Assembly (NCBI RefSeq): GCF_018829635.1
Contig: NZ_JAHKKG010000002.1
Coordinates: forward strand, 496,001 to 560,000
Direction: 5' to 3'
Source: Paractinoplanes bogorensis
GTDB lineage: Bacteria; Actinomycetota; Actinomycetes; Mycobacteriales; Micromonosporaceae
DNA: 64,000 nucleotides
The first letter of the stretch is position 1. Each line of letters begins with the position of its first letter. The notes under the pieces were generated by a model. The model was not told the DNA's origin, did not search any database, and worked only from the letters and a program-made list of their open reading frames with translations. This document shows positions 63,873-64,000 of this stretch, in pieces. The translations under genes were made by a program, and so were the position numbers.

Positions 63873-64000
63873 ATGTCCACTTCTGCCTTCGAGACCCAGC
63901 GCTCCAGCAAGATGCCGTTCGAGCGCTACGTCCCGTACGAGAAGCAATTCGCCGTTGATCTGCCCGACCGCCAGTGGCCCGCCCGGCACGTCGAGGCCGC
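63873..64000 (+). CDS. leuA: 2-isopropylmalate synthase, start only
   Basis: The first 42 codons of leuA, cut by the window end. It starts MSTSAFETQRSSKMPFERY, then LPDRQWPARH, the N-terminal pattern of actinobacterial LeuA, which condenses 2-ketoisovalerate and acetyl-CoA in leucine synthesis. GGAG lies 9 bases before the ATG. Controlled by the leader peptide and stem upstream. Confidence 0.88.
   Translation, partial: MSTSAFETQRSSKMPFERYVPYEKQFAVDLPDRQWPARHVEA

Overview
The window is high-GC actinobacterial chromosome, probably Micromonosporaceae (Actinoplanes/Micromonospora type). This rests on very high G+C with strong G/C bias at third codon positions, frequent GTG/TTG starts, WhiB, EccC/EccD/MycP (type VII secretion), a MarP-type protease, and two gene orders that match other actinobacteria from memory: folE-ftsH-hpt-tilS-dacB-ppa, and marP-nudix-tlpA-nth-crp ... 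MBL-ridA-arsA-arsA-whiB4-ponA2-phosphoesterase (the Rv3671c to Rv3683 neighbourhood of M. tuberculosis).

Layout. 1-5732: a co-oriented, mostly overlapping cluster resembling a type IV secretion system (VirB4-like ATPase, polytopic membrane protein, bitopic protein, dual-domain peptidoglycan hydrolase, small two-repeat protein) with no relaxase in view. 5736-9674: an isolated membrane protein and an FtsK/SpoIIIE-like ATPase coupled to a coiled-coil membrane protein. 9840-11440: RidA, and a MarR regulator divergent from an AhpD-like protein over palindromic operator candidates. 11446-19293 (minus): folE, ftsH, hpt, tilS, a metalloprotease-like protein and dacB; then ppa (+). 20033-26940: a partial ESX core (eccD divergent from eccC, then mycP). 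27192-28630: an ECF sigma factor with a coupled membrane protein. 28631-29420: a repeat-rich noncoding stretch. 29406-35125: marP, nudix hydrolase, tlpA-like lipoprotein, nth, capA-like and the Crp regulator. 35334-43310: a block (divergent biotin carboxylase system, protein kinase, large adenylate-cyclase/ATPase/TPR protein) placed between crp and the MBL/RidA genes. 43307-52510: MBL hydrolase, RidA, DUF4177, ArsA-like pair, whiB4-like, ponA2-like, tRNA-Pro and a phosphoesterase. 52537-60032: mixed genes including a GGDEF-EAL/FIST signalling pair, pyrE and a PadR operon. 60059-62708 (minus): cutA, asd and lysC. 62907-64000: a lipoprotein, a leucine-rich leader peptide with attenuator stem, and the start of leuA.

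How the genes work together. The window joins cell-envelope functions (dacB, ponA2, M23 hydrolase, ESX core, T4SS-like cluster), nucleotide and folate metabolism (hpt, folE, pyrE), the aspartate and leucine pathways (lysC-asd, leuA), and stress and second-messenger signalling (Crp, adenylate cyclase, WhiB, STPK, c-di-GMP enzyme).

Most unusual points: tandem arrays on both sides of marP that copy its own start and stop regions; the ftsH TTG start codon sitting exactly in the 3-nt loop of a perfect 7-bp hairpin; a biotin carboxylase-like protein that has lost conserved active-site residues and is paired with a shortened carboxyltransferase; a low-GC core inside a T4SS-like membrane protein; the leuA leader; and an over-represented CGTACGGGAA motif that runs with the genes in all three reading phases.
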